The notes under the pieces: generated by a model
What the model saw: the letters and a program-made list of their open reading frames with translations, nothing else
What the model was told of the DNA's origin: nothing
Databases searched by the model: none
Assembly: GCF_028737255.1 (NCBI RefSeq)
Contig: NZ_JAQZAN010000004.1
Location: forward strand, 248,001-312,000
Source of the DNA: Actinomycetospora straminea
GTDB lineage: Bacteria; Actinomycetota; Actinomycetes; Mycobacteriales; Pseudonocardiaceae
Direction of reading: 5' to 3'
Length of the DNA stretch: 64,000 nucleotides
Shown: one piece after another, positions 32,343 through 41,115 of the stretch
How positions within the stretch are numbered: the first letter of the stretch is position 1
How the letters are laid out: each line of letters begins with the position of its first letter
Translations under genes and position numbers: made by a program

Positions 32343-33713
32343 TCAGGCCCCGGGTGAGGCGAGCTTGCCCCCGAGGCGCAGGACGGGCTCGGGTGCCTTG
32401 GTGGCGAGCTTCATGAACACCTCGCCGGCGCGGGCGCGCACCAACGAGCCGTGGCCGAACTTCCGCGACAGGCCGCGCTTGTCCCCGGGCAGGCGGTGGT
32501 GCACGGGCTCGGCGGTCGAGTCGAGGTCGGACAGCGTCCGCCCGATGACCATGCGCTGGATCTCGCTCGTGCCCTCGAAGATCGTGTAGAGCTTGGCGTC
32601 GCGGTACCACTTCTCGACCGGCAGGTCGTCGACGTAGCCCCAGCCGCCGCAGGTCTGCACGGCCTGCTCGGCGGCGCGCACGGCGACCTCGGAGGCCTTG
32701 AGCTTCGACATCGAGCCCTCGCCGACCTGGAACGGCACGCCGTTCGCGGCCATCCACGACGCCCGCCACGTGAGCAGGCGCGCGGCGTCGATGTCGGCGG
32801 CGAGGTCGGCCAGCGGGAACGACACGCCCTGGTTGGCGATGATCGGCCCGCCGAACGCCTCCCGGTCGCGGGCGTAGGCGCAGGCGTACTCGAACGCCGC
32901 GCGGGCCACGCCCAGCGCCATCGCCGCGACCATCGGACGGGTCTGCTCGAACGTCCCCAGGGCCGCCGGCTTGCCCTCGCCGCGGCGCGCCTTCTCCAGC
33001 TTGTGCTCGAGCTTGTCCTCGCCGCCGAGGAGCTGGTCGGCGGGGATGCGGCAGTTCTCGAACTTCAGCTCGGCGGTGTGGGAGGCCCGGTGCCCGAGCT
33101 TGCGCAGCCGCCGCACGTGCTCCATGCCCGGCGTGTCCTTGGGGACGACGAACATCGCCTGACCCTTGGTGCCCAGCTCCGGGTCGACGACGGCGTTGAC
33201 GATGGTGACGTCGGCGATCCCGCCGTTGCCGATCCAGATCTTCTCGCCGTCGAGTACCCAGGAGTCGCCGTCCTTGCGGGCCCGGGTCTGGAGGTTCGCG
33301 ACGTCGCTGCCGCCCTGGGGCTCGGAGACGGCGAGCGCGGCGAGCTTGATGTCGCCGGGCTCGCCGAACATCTCCGGGGCCCAGCGGGCGAGCTGCTCGG
33401 GCGTGCCGGCCTGGTTGAGCGCCGAGAGGGCGAGGGCGGGCAGGACGACGGTCAGCCCGATGCCCGCGCAGCCCCAGAAGATCTCCTCGAGGAACAGCGG
33501 CAGGGACAGGCCGGTCGGGTCGGCGATGAGGTCGGCGTAGAAGAGCGGGCTGTAGAAGCCCTCCTGCGCGGCCTTGTCGACGATCTCCCAGGGGCACTCC
33601 TCGGCGGCGTCGTACTTCGGGGCCGCCGGACGGATGACGTCCTCGGCGAAGGCGTGGGCGCGGCGCACCAGCTCGTGGTGGGCCGGCGTGAGCTCGAGGG
33701 TGAAGGCACTCAT
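32343..33713 (-). CDS. acyl-CoA dehydrogenase family protein
   Basis: A 456-residue FAD-dependent acyl-CoA dehydrogenase. AVSEPQGGSDVANLQTRA is the first flavin motif, GEKIWIGNGGIADVTIV the middle beta domain, and GGWGYVDDLPVEKWYRDAKLYTIFEGTSEIQR the C-terminal signature containing the usual catalytic glutamate position. About 60 residues follow the normal end of the family (after IGRTLSDLDS), a Lys/Arg-rich tail. It introduces an alpha,beta double bond into an acyl-CoA and needs an electron-transfer flavoprotein not found here. It is monocistronic. Confidence 0.9.
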   Translation of the reverse strand: MSAFTLELTPAHHELVRRAHAFAEDVIRPAAPKYDAAEECPWEIVDKAAQEGFYSPLFYADLIADPTGLSLPLFLEEIFWGCAGIGLTVVLPALALSALNQAGTPEQLARWAPEMFGEPGDIKLAALAVSEPQGGSDVANLQTRARKDGDSWVLDGEKIWIGNGGIADVTIVNAVVDPELGTKGQAMFVVPKDTPGMEHVRRLRKLGHRASHTAELKFENCRIPADQLLGGEDKLEHKLEKARRGEGKPAALGTFEQTRPMVAAMALGVARAAFEYACAYARDREAFGGPIIANQGVSFPLADLAADIDAARLLTWRASWMAANGVPFQVGEGSMSKLKASEVAVRAAEQAVQTCGGWGYVDDLPVEKWYRDAKLYTIFEGTSEIQRMVIGRTLSDLDSTAEPVHHRLPGDKRGLSRKFGHGSLVRARAGEVFMKLATKAPEPVLRLGGKLASPGA

Positions 33714-33842
33714 CGCCGGGCCTCCTGCTGCTTGGTCTCCGCCGTCTCCACCACCGGACGCCACCTCCTGGTCCCGGAGCAGCTGCTCCACCTGCTGTTA
33801 CCACCCAGTACCGCGTACCGACGGTACCGAAACGTGGTGACG

Positions 33843-34703
33843 TCAGGGCAGGACGAGGCCGACGGGGTTGCCGGGCGGGAAGGCATGGCCCGCGACGACG
33901 GCGTCGACCAGCGGCGCGAGGAGCCCGGCGAGCCGGTCGGTGCCCTCCCGTCCGAGAGCGGCCCAGGGCCGGGCGGCCAGGCGGTCGGTGGCCGCCTCGA
34001 TCTCCGCGTGGCCGGCTCGTCCGGCGTCGGTGAGCCGGCCCGTGTCGTCCAGCCAACCGCGCTCGCGGAGCTCTGCCGCACCTGCGGCCCAGGCGTCCTC
34101 GTCGAAGCGCCGGGCCTGCCGGGTGGTCGAGCCGTTGAGCTCCCCGGCGGCCTCCTTGAGCCGGTGCGCCGCAACCGGCCCGAGCCCCGACGCGACGAGC
34201 ACCGAGACGTGTCCGTCGCCCCGGTGCTCGCGCAGGGTCGTCGCCGCCTGCCACAGCGCGCGGACCGGCTCGTCCGGGCGGGGCAGTCCCTGGTTCGCCG
34301 CGCCCAGCACGCGGCCCTCGACGTCGGCGGCGTCCGCGGCGGCGCCGGCCAGCTCGGCGGCCTCGGCGATCACGGGCCGGTGCGCCACCTCCTCGCCGAG
34401 CAGCCGGTGCAGCGCGGCACCCGCGCCGACCGAGCGGGCGGTCAGGCAGCGCTCCGGGTCGGCGAGCTCCCAGGCGTCGGGCAGTGCCCGCTCGAGGCGC
34501 AGACGGTGGAAGCCGTGGAAGGCGGCGTACGCGACCTCCGGGCCGACCGCGCCCAGCGGCGCCGAGCGCTGGGCCACGTAGGCCATCCAGAACCCGCGCA
34601 GGCCCGCCGCGTCGGCCGCCGTCCGGGCCTCCACGGTGAAGTAGGTGACCGCGTGCAGCGGCTCGAGCAAGGTCCACAGGCGTCGGGCGTCGTCCACGCG
34701 CAT
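33843..34703 (-). CDS. SCO6745 family protein, under a LexA-type box
   Basis: A 286-residue protein of the actinobacterial SCO6745 family: ARRLWTLLEPLHAVTYFTVEA and AAGLRGFWMAYVAQRSAPLG are its N-terminal signature, and LRERGWLDDTGRLTDAGRAG near residue 220 looks like a winged-helix segment. Its function is not established. It is divergent from the radical SAM gene; a perfect 16-base LexA-type palindrome lies 34 bases upstream of its ATG, so DNA-damage control is likely. The family often sits in varied contexts, so the shared promoter is the most informative clue. Confidence 0.82.
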   Translation of the reverse strand: MRVDDARRLWTLLEPLHAVTYFTVEARTAADAAGLRGFWMAYVAQRSAPLGAVGPEVAYAAFHGFHRLRLERALPDAWELADPERCLTARSVGAGAALHRLLGEEVAHRPVIAEAAELAGAAADAADVEGRVLGAANQGLPRPDEPVRALWQAATTLREHRGDGHVSVLVASGLGPVAAHRLKEAAGELNGSTTRQARRFDEDAWAAGAAELRERGWLDDTGRLTDAGRAGHAEIEAATDRLAARPWAALGREGTDRLAGLLAPLVDAVVAGHAFPPGNPVGLVLP

Positions 34704-34736
34704 GATGGTCCTCGCCGACGGTGGCTTGCCGCACCA

Positions 34737-34752
34737 TCGAACACGTGTTCGA
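34737..34752. promoter_or_regulatory. LexA (SOS) box in the divergent promoter
   Basis: TCGAACACGTGTTCGA is a perfect 16-base palindrome matching the mycobacterial SOS box TCGAAC-N4-GTTCGA. It lies between the SCO6745-family gene and the Rv2578c-type gene. The M. tuberculosis Rv2578c region is reported as LexA-regulated. The same 16 bases recur at 36496. Confidence 0.9.
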
Positions 34753-34760
34753 ATGGTTCT

Positions 34761-36350
34761 GTGCGGTGGGACGAGCAGAAGGTCGCGGGCGGGCCCGAGG
34801 AGCTCCCGGGCATGCCCGCGCTCAAAGGGCTGGTGCGCAGCGTCCGGACGCCGGAGTTCGCCGGCATCACCTTCCACGAGGTGCGGGCGCGCTCGGTGCT
34901 CAACCGCGTGCCCGGGACGTCGCCGATGCCCTTCTCCTGGACGGTGAACCCCTATCGGGGCTGCAGTCACGCCTGCACCTACTGCCTCGCACCGGACACG
35001 CCGGTGCTCATGGTCGACGGCACCAGCGTGCGGCTGGCCGACGTCCGCGTCGGCGACCTCGTGGTCGGCACCGCGATGCGCGGCGGGGTCCGCAGCCTCG
35101 TGCCGACGCCGGTCCACGACGCGTGGACGACGACGAAGCCGGCGTGGCGCGTGCGCCTCGTCGACGGCACCACCATCGTGGCCAGTGCGGACCACCGGTT
35201 CCTCACCCCGCGCGGCTGGGTGCACGTGCGCCCGGAGGGATGCGAGGGCACGGATCGGCCGCACCTGCGGGTCGGCGACGTCCTCGTCGGCGCCGAGACC
35301 CTCGCCGACGAGGCGTTCCGCCGGCCCGGGTCGCCGCCGGTCGCCCCGCCCCCGCCGAACGAGGCGCCGGGCGGGCGGGCGGTGGTCGCCGTGGAGGACC
35401 TCGGCGGCGAGCGTCCGCTGGCCGACCTCACCACCGGCACCGGCGACTTCGTCGCCGACGGCGTCATCAGCCACAACTGCTTCGCCCGCAACACCCACAC
35501 CTACCTCGACCTCGACGCGGGCGACGACTTCGACCGTCAGGTGGTCGTCAAGCTCAACGCGCCGGAGGTGCTCGCCCGCGAGATGCGCGCGCCGCGCTGG
35601 GCCCGCGAGCACGTCGCGATGGGCACCAACACCGACCCCTACCAGCGCGCCGAGGGTCGCTACGCCCTCATGCCCGGGATCATCCGCGCGCTCGGGGGCA
35701 CGGGGACACCGTTCTCGATCCTCACCAAGGGCACGCTGCTGGCCCGCGACCTGCCCGAGCTCACCGCGGCCGCCCGCGACGTGCCCGTCGGCGTCGGCGT
35801 CTCGCTGGCCCTGCTCGACCCCGAGCTGCACCGCCGCGTCGAGCCGGGCACGCCGACGCCGCGCGCCCGGCTCGACCTCGTGCGCCGCATCCGCGACGCC
35901 GGCCTCCCGTGCGGGGTGTTCGTCGCGCCGGTACTGCCCGGGCTCACCGACACCGACGAGCACCTCGACGCGCTGCTCGGCGAGATCGCCGACGCGGGCG
36001 CGAACGGGGCCAGCGTGATCGCGCTGCACCTGCGCCCGGGCACGCGCGAGTGGTTCCACACCTGGCTCGCCCGCGAGCACCCCGAGCTCATCGAGCGCTA
36101 CGCCGCGCTCTACCGTCGCGGCGCCTACGTCGACGCCGCCTACCGGCAGGACCTCGCCGCCCGCGTCCGCCCGCTGCTCGAGCGCCACGGGCTCACCGGC
36201 GGCGGGCACGCCATGGGCGGGCGCCAGGGGTACGGCGAAGGCATCGACGGGCGCGAGGGCAAGGGCGGCTGGCCCGACGGGTCGATGCCGCCGCCCACGG
36301 TGCCGGAGGCGGTGGTGACGGCGCCGGCCGAGCAGCTCTCGCTGCTCTGA
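34761..36350 (+). CDS. Rv2578c family radical SAM protein containing a mini-intein
   Basis: The precursor has 529 residues; after splicing the product would have 364. The exteins match M. tuberculosis Rv2578c: PALKGLVRSVRTPEFAGITFHEV, SWTVNPYRGCSHACTY, then FARNTHTYLDLD, MGTNTDPYQRAEGRYALMPG and ILTKGTLLARDLPEL. Joining them restores CSHACTYC, the radical SAM cluster motif. The reaction is unknown, although the family is related to spore photoproduct lyase. GTG 34761 gives the Rv2578c-like start MRWDEQKVAGG. It follows a LexA box, suggesting an SOS-induced repair role. Confidence 0.95.
   Translation: MRWDEQKVAGGPEELPGMPALKGLVRSVRTPEFAGITFHEVRARSVLNRVPGTSPMPFSWTVNPYRGCSHACTYCLAPDTPVLMVDGTSVRLADVRVGDLVVGTAMRGGVRSLVPTPVHDAWTTTKPAWRVRLVDGTTIVASADHRFLTPRGWVHVRPEGCEGTDRPHLRVGDVLVGAETLADEAFRRPGSPPVAPPPPNEAPGGRAVVAVEDLGGERPLADLTTGTGDFVADGVISHNCFARNTHTYLDLDAGDDFDRQVVVKLNAPEVLAREMRAPRWAREHVAMGTNTDPYQRAEGRYALMPGIIRALGGTGTPFSILTKGTLLARDLPELTAAARDVPVGVGVSLALLDPELHRRVEPGTPTPRARLDLVRRIRDAGLPCGVFVAPVLPGLTDTDEHLDALLGEIADAGANGASVIALHLRPGTREWFHTWLAREHPELIERYAALYRRGAYVDAAYRQDLAARVRPLLERHGLTGGGHAMGGRQGYGEGIDGREGKGGWPDGSMPPPTVPEAVVTAPAEQLSLL
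34983..35477 (+). other. mini-intein, 165 residues, no homing endonuclease
   Basis: Block A begins with Cys in CLAPDTPVLMVDG; block B is VASADHRFLTPRGWVHV (Ser replaces the usual Thr before the conserved His); block F is RPLADLTTGTGDFVADG; block G ends VISHN, followed by extein Cys (CFARN). All residues for class 1 splicing are present: Cys1, the block B His, the His-Asn end and Cys+1. The length leaves no room for a homing domain. The insertion falls before the third cysteine of the 4Fe-4S motif. Confidence 0.95.
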
Positions 36351-36495
36351 CGGCTGGACGTCGGTGTCCTTGCCTGCGCGTCGGGGTCCTCGGCGGCGCG
36401 GAGCGATCTCTCGGTGATCGCCGGGACCGGTCGGGGACGGCGGCGTCTGCCTCTCGGATCGAACGCCGGACCGCTGTCGGGGGTCGGCGCTACCA

Positions 36496-36511
36496 TCGAA
36501 CACGTGTTCGA
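36496..36511. promoter_or_regulatory. LexA (SOS) box overlapping the DUF222 start codon
   Basis: The same perfect palindrome TCGAACACGTGTTCGA as at 34737. TACCAT (36491-36496), a TAnnnT -10 box, abuts it, and the GTG start at 36504 lies inside the palindrome seven bases after the -10 box. The transcript would be leaderless and LexA would cover the transcription start. Confidence 0.9.
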
Positions 36512-38117
36512 CGACGGCTACCAGGTGGTGCCGGCGGAGCTCGAGGAGACTCCCGCCGGCGCTGCGCTGAGCGCCGTCCTCGAGCGGATCGACCCGCAGC
36601 GGGTGTCCCCGTACGACACGGTGCGGCTGGTCGCCGCCCAGCGCCGCCAGCTCGCGCACCAGCAGGCCTGCTTCCACGCGTGCGCGCGGGAGGCCGCGCT
36701 GGCGGACCCCGACGCGGAGGGTGGACGGGCGGAGCGGGACGTCGCCGAGTCCGGGGACGAGCTGCGGGCGGTCCTGTCGGCGTCGCGCACGGCGGTGGCG
36801 CGGTTGCTCGACCTCGCGGATGCCGCGCAGCGCCACCCACGTCTGGGTGCGGCGTGGCGGACGGGCGAGGTCGATGAGCAGCGGGTGGCGATCCTGGTGC
36901 GCTGGACCGCGGCCCTGTCGGCCGAGCACGCCGCCGCGGTGATCGCGGAGCTGATCGACCAGGCCGGCGCGATGACGCCGTCGCGGTTGATCGAGCGGAT
37001 CCAGGCGCTGGCCAAGGCGCTCGACCCGGCATGGGCGGAGAAGCTCTACCGGCAGGCTCGCCGTCAGCGTCGGGTCCGGGCCCGGTGCACCGACGCGGGC
37101 ACGGTCAACCTCTCCGCGCTGGACCTCCCGATGCACGGTGGTGTGCGATCGGTGCGGCGGATCAACGCCCTCGCCGCCCGGGCGCAGGCGGCCGGACGTC
37201 CCGGGCTCATCGACACCATCCGCGCCGACGTCGTGCTCGCGCTGTTCCATCCCGACAACGCCGGCGCCGACGACGCCGAGATCGTGGCCGCGGTGCTCGC
37301 CATGGCGAACGACGACGACCCGCACCCGCATCGCTCGCCCGACCCGGCGCAGGCCCCACCCGACGACCCCACTCCGCCGGACGACCCGACCCCGCCGACG
37401 CACCCGACGCCGACCGGCGACCCGACCTCGACCTCGACCGGTGACTCGGCCCCGTTGTCAAATCCGACCCCGCCGTCGGACCCGATCCCGCCCGGCGACG
37501 CGGCCGATGACGGGGCCGACCCGTCCGGCAGCATTGGGGCCGGTGCCGCTGGCGGGCGCCGACCGACCCGGCAGTCGCGGTTCGAACTGCGGGTAGGGCT
37601 CGGCACGCTGCTCGAGCTCGACGATCGGCCGGCGCGGCTGCCCGGCTGGGGCGTGATCGCCGCGGGCGTGGCCCGCGAGCTCGCGCCCGCCCACGCCGAC
37701 GCGGAGTGGCGGGTGGCGGTCACCGACGACTCCGGCGCGCTCATCGCGGCACTGCTCGCCGGTCGCCGACCGGCACACACGACGACCACCCCGCAGGAGC
37801 CCCCGATCACCGGGGCACCGCGTCCGGTGGTCGAGCTGCACGTCACCGAGGCGGGACTGGCGCGCCTGCGACCACGCGAGCACGTCGGTTGGACGTCCTT
37901 CCTCGCCGATCTGCAGCAGCAGCTGAGCCGTTGGCGTGCGGCGCGCGACGAGGACCTCGCCGCCCAGGACGCCGAACGTCGGGCCGCCGAGCCCGACCGG
38001 CCGTGGGACGAGCCCCTCGACGCCGAGGCCTGGGCCCGCGTCGCCGCACGGCGACGAGTTCGGGTGCGCGAGGCCCTGGCGCGTTTCCGTCCGCGGCACT
38101 GCGTCGCTGGATCATGA
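36504..38117 (+). CDS. DUF222 / 13E12 repeat family protein, C-terminal HNH domain shifted out of frame
   Basis: A 537-residue product with the DUF222 domain typical of the 13E12 family: VSPYDTVRLVAAQRRQLAHQQ, HPRLGAAWRTGEVDEQRVAILV and LDPAWAEKLYRQARRQRRV. A Pro/Asp/Thr-rich linker (about residues 275–345) and a second half of the domain follow. Homologues continue with FRPSAALRR into an HNH nuclease; here the frame reaches FRP, then runs off to a TGA. The HNH part continues in the -1 frame as the next feature. The start lies within a LexA box, as for several mycobacterial 13E12 genes. It may be a damaged gene or one needing frameshifting or reinitiation. Confidence 0.82.
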   Translation: MFDDGYQVVPAELEETPAGAALSAVLERIDPQRVSPYDTVRLVAAQRRQLAHQQACFHACAREAALADPDAEGGRAERDVAESGDELRAVLSASRTAVARLLDLADAAQRHPRLGAAWRTGEVDEQRVAILVRWTAALSAEHAAAVIAELIDQAGAMTPSRLIERIQALAKALDPAWAEKLYRQARRQRRVRARCTDAGTVNLSALDLPMHGGVRSVRRINALAARAQAAGRPGLIDTIRADVVLALFHPDNAGADDAEIVAAVLAMANDDDPHPHRSPDPAQAPPDDPTPPDDPTPPTHPTPTGDPTSTSTGDSAPLSNPTPPSDPIPPGDAADDGADPSGSIGAGAAGGRRPTRQSRFELRVGLGTLLELDDRPARLPGWGVIAAGVARELAPAHADAEWRVAVTDDSGALIAALLAGRRPAHTTTTPQEPPITGAPRPVVELHVTEAGLARLRPREHVGWTSFLADLQQQLSRWRAARDEDLAAQDAERRAAEPDRPWDEPLDAEAWARVAARRRVRVREALARFRPRHCVAGS

Positions 38118-38524
38118 TGCGGGACCGCGCGTGCGTGTTCCCGCCCTGCGGGGCTACCGCTCTCGCCGCCGAGATCGACCACACGCGCGCCGTCACCGAC
38201 CACGGACTGACGCTGCCCGACAACCTCGGGCCGGCGTGCGGGCACGATCACGACCTCAAGGACCGGGGTTGGACCCTCGCCCAACCCCGGCCCGGCGTGT
38301 TCCGCTGGACCAGCCCCACGGGTCACACCTACGAGCGCGGACCCCGGCCCGTGGTCGACGACCTCCCCGCCCCGCGACCACCGGCCACGCCGTCGAGCAC
38401 CGAGCCACCCGTCCACGCCGACGACGGACCGGTCTGGGACGACCCGCCTCCGTCGGCGCCCGCCGAACCACCCCCACCTCCCGCCAGAGCCCCGGAGGAG
38501 GACCCGGACCCGCCGCCGTTCTGA
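38114..38524 (+). CDS. HNH endonuclease domain, detached C-terminal part of the DUF222 gene
   Basis: A 136-residue reading frame in the -1 frame relative to the DUF222 part. ACVFPPCGATALAAEIDH, LPDNLGPACGHDHDLKD and FRWTSPTGHTYERGP are the HNH core and tail normally fused to DUF222. ATG 38114 overlaps the upstream TGA 38115-38117 (ATGATG), so termination-reinitiation could produce it. The preceding in-frame segment FPSAALRRWI shows that the two were once one reading frame. The Pro-rich tail runs to the end. No ribosome site of its own is evident. Confidence 0.65.
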   Translation: MMRDRACVFPPCGATALAAEIDHTRAVTDHGLTLPDNLGPACGHDHDLKDRGWTLAQPRPGVFRWTSPTGHTYERGPRPVVDDLPAPRPPATPSSTEPPVHADDGPVWDDPPPSAPAEPPPPPARAPEEDPDPPPF

Positions 38525-38555
38525 CGGGTCGAGCTCGGCCGCGTCCCCCGGCTGG

Positions 38556-38658
38556 GGTCGGCCTGGCGCGCGGTCGGCCCGGCGGGGGGTCGGCCCGCGC
38601 CACGGTCGGCCCACGGTGTGGTCGGCCCTGTGGTGAGGTCGGCCCGCCGCGCTCGGCC
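38556..38658. repeat. 16-base iteration of GGTCGGCC
   Basis: GGTCGGCC starts at 38556, 38572, 38588, 38604, 38620 and 38637: five successive steps of 16, 16, 16, 16 and 17 bases, with variable GC-rich bases between and a degenerate seventh copy at about 38651. It fills part of the 270-base gap between the HNH gene and the PPOX gene; no gene was seen in the rest of the gap. Confidence 0.85.
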
Positions 38659-38791
38659 CGGCGCGCGGAGGGCGGGGAGATCGACCCGGTGGGGAGGTCC
38701 GCCAGTGTCAGGTCCGCCCGGTGAGTAGGCCGGTCCGCGCGCGGCCGTCGCCGGCCAGGTCGACGGGGAGCATCCGCACCCGCCGTCTCAC

Positions 38792-38797
38792 TAGCCT
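38792..38797 (+). promoter_or_regulatory. -10 box of a leaderless promoter for the PPOX gene
   Basis: TAGCCT matches TAnnnT and ends six bases before ATG 38804, so transcription would start at that codon. This favours ATG 38804 over the in-frame GTG 38798. Confidence 0.5.
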
Positions 38798-38803
38798 GTG
38801 GCC

Positions 38804-39214
38804 ATGGACCTGGACGAGGCGCGGCAGGTGCTCCGCGAGCAGCACCACGCGGTACTGGCCACCCGGCGCGGCGACGGGGCGCCGCAGATGTCGCCGGTGG
38901 CGGTGGGCGTCGACGACGAGGGCGCGGCGGTCGTCAGCACGCGGGAGACGGCGATGAAGACCAAGAACCTGCGCCGCGAGCCCCGCGCGTGGCTCTGCGT
39001 CCTGCCCGACGGGTTCTTCGGCAAGTGGATCCAGGTGGAGGGCACCGTCGAGATCGTCGAGCAGCCCGAGGCCCTCGAGGGCCTGCGCGCGTACTACCGG
39101 CAGGTCGCGGGCGAGCACCCCGACTGGGAGGAGTACGACGAGGCCATGCGCCGGGAGCGCCGGGTGCTGCTGCGCGTGCACCTCGACCGGGCGGGCCCGA
39201 CCGTGAGCGGTTGA
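38804..39214 (+). CDS. PPOX class (split beta-barrel) F420- or FMN-dependent protein
   Basis: A 136-residue protein of the pyridoxamine-5'-phosphate-oxidase-like fold. It begins with a short helix, then HHAVLATRRGDGAPQMSPVAVGVDD, STRETAMKTKNLRREPRAWLCVL and GKWIQVEGTVEIVEQPEALEGLRAYYRQVAGEHPDW, the order seen in PPOX class F420-dependent proteins. It probably binds a deazaflavin or flavin and reduces an unknown substrate. It stands alone ahead of aspS. Confidence 0.85.
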   Translation: MDLDEARQVLREQHHAVLATRRGDGAPQMSPVAVGVDDEGAAVVSTRETAMKTKNLRREPRAWLCVLPDGFFGKWIQVEGTVEIVEQPEALEGLRAYYRQVAGEHPDWEEYDEAMRRERRVLLRVHLDRAGPTVSG

Positions 39215-39305
39215 GATCGCGGTGGAGCCGGGTCGATAACCTCAACGGGTGGCGCGCGACGCGCGCGGCACCCGACGACGACCCGAACCAGGAGCACTCC
39301 GCAGC

Positions 39306-41111
39306 ATGATGCGCTCGCACCCCGCCGGCACGCTGCGCGCCGAGCACGTCGGCGCCACCGTCACCCTCGCCGGCTGGGTGGCCCGCCGACGTGACCACGG
39401 CGGTGTCGTGTTCATCGACCTGCGCGACGCCTCGGGCGTCGTGCAGGTGGTGTTCCGGCTCGGCGACGTGGCCCAGGAGTCCCACCGGCTGCGCGCCGAG
39501 TTCTGCGTGCAGATCACCGGCGTCGTCGAGCAGCGCCCGTCGGGCAGCGAGAACCGCGAGCTGGCCACCGGCGAGGTGGAGGTCAGCGCCACCGCCCTGA
39601 CGGTGCTCAGCGAGTCCGCCCCGCTGCCCTTCCAGCTCGACGAGCACGGGGAGGTCGGCGAGGACGCCCGCCTGCGCCACCGCTACCTCGACCTGCGCCG
39701 CGAGGGCCCCGCGTCCGCCCTGCGGCTGCGCAGCCGGGCCAACAAGATCGCCCGCGACGTGCTGTCCGACCGGGAGTTCGTCGAGGTCGAGACCCCGACG
39801 CTGACCCGGTCGACGCCCGAGGGCGCGCGCGACTTCCTCGTCCCGGCGCGCCTGCGGCCGGGCAACTGGTACGCGCTGCCGCAGTCGCCGCAGCTGTTCA
39901 AGCAGCTGCTCATGGTCGGCGGGCTCGAGCGCTACTTCCAGATCGCGCGCTGCTACCGCGACGAGGACTTCCGCGCCGACCGCCAGCCCGAGTTCACCCA
40001 GCTCGACATCGAGGCGAGCTTCGTCGACCAGGACGACGTCATCGCCCTCGGCGAGGCCGTGATCACCGCGCTGTGGTCGGAGCTCGCCGGGTACGAGATC
40101 CCCACGCCGATCCCGCGGATGCCCTACCTCGAGGCGATGGCGCGCTTCGGCTCGGACAAGCCCGACCTGCGCTTCGACATCGAGCTCGTCGAGCTCACCG
40201 ACTACTTCGCCGACACCCCGTTCCGGGTGTTCCAGAACCCGTACGTGGGCGCCGTCGTCATGCCCGGCGGGGCGTCGCAGCCGCGGCGCACCTTCGACGC
40301 CTGGCAGGAGTGGGCCAAGCAGCGCGGCGCCAAGGGCCTGGCCTACGTGGTCGTCGGCGACGACGGCCAGGTCGGCATGGGCGGTCCCGTCGCCAAGAAC
40401 CTCACCGAGGCGGAGCGCGAGGGCCTCGCGAAGGTCACCGGCGCGAACCCCGGCGACTGCGTGTTCTTCGCGGCCGGCGAGCGCGCCCCCTCGCGGGCGC
40501 TGCTCGGGGCCACCCGCGACGAGATCGCCCGGCGCCTCGATCTCATCCCCGAGGGCTCCTGGTCGTTCGTCTGGATCGTCGACGCACCCCTGTTCGAGGC
40601 GGCCGGCTCGACCGACGACGTCGCGGTCGGGGAGGGGCAGTGGACGGCCGTGCACCACGCGTTCACCTCGCCCACCCCGGAGTGGATCGACCGGTTCGAG
40701 GACGACCCCGAGCACGCGCTGGCCTACGCCTACGACCTCGTGTGCAACGGCAACGAGATCGGCGGGGGGTCCATCCGTATCCACCGGCGCGACGTGCAGG
40801 AACGGGTCTTCGCGCTCATGGGCCTGAGCCCCGAGCAGCAGCAGGAGAAGTTCGGCTTCCTGCTCGACGCCTTCGCCTACGGGCCGCCCCCGCACGGCGG
40901 CATCGCGTTCGGCTGGGACCGGATCTGCGCCCTGCTCGCCGGGGTCGACTCGATCCGCGAGGTCATCGCCTTCCCGAAGACCGGCGGCGGCTACGACCCG
41001 TTGACCGCCGCGCCCGCGCCCATCACCGCGCTGCAGCGCAAGGAGGCGGGGGTGGACGCCCCGGCCCGGCCGGCCGCACCGGTCAAGCCGCCGGAGCGGC
41101 CGGTCCAGTAG
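39306..41111 (+). CDS. aspS: aspartate--tRNA(Asp/Asn) ligase
   Basis: A class II synthetase of 601 residues. The N-terminal OB fold ([23 protein letters not shown]) binds the anticodon; motif 2 is [24 protein letters not shown]; the GAD insertion spans about residues 290–420; motif 3 is [16 protein letters not shown]. Actinobacteria with GatCAB often use a non-discriminating form, which the sequence alone does not settle. AGGAG lies 11 bases before ATG 39306; a second ATG follows at once. TAACCT at 39237-39242 is a possible -10 box. Confidence 0.97.
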   Translation: MMRSHPAGTLRAEHVGATVTLAGWVARRRDHGGVVFIDLRDASGVVQVVFRLGDVAQESHRLRAEFCVQITGVVEQRPSGSENRELATGEVEVSATALTVLSESAPLPFQLDEHGEVGEDARLRHRYLDLRREGPASALRLRSRANKIARDVLSDREFVEVETPTLTRSTPEGARDFLVPARLRPGNWYALPQSPQLFKQLLMVGGLERYFQIARCYRDEDFRADRQPEFTQLDIEASFVDQDDVIALGEAVITALWSELAGYEIPTPIPRMPYLEAMARFGSDKPDLRFDIELVELTDYFADTPFRVFQNPYVGAVVMPGGASQPRRTFDAWQEWAKQRGAKGLAYVVVGDDGQVGMGGPVAKNLTEAEREGLAKVTGANPGDCVFFAAGERAPSRALLGATRDEIARRLDLIPEGSWSFVWIVDAPLFEAAGSTDDVAVGEGQWTAVHHAFTSPTPEWIDRFEDDPEHALAYAYDLVCNGNEIGGGSIRIHRRDVQERVFALMGLSPEQQQEKFGFLLDAFAYGPPPHGGIAFGWDRICALLAGVDSIREVIAFPKTGGGYDPLTAAPAPITALQRKEAGVDAPARPAAPVKPPERPVQ

Positions 41112-41115
41112 ACCC

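Noticed and set aside
36504-38524. Insertion sequence or homing element for the DUF222-HNH gene
   Set aside because: No terminal inverted repeats or target duplications were seen; 13E12-type genes are ordinary members of these genomes.
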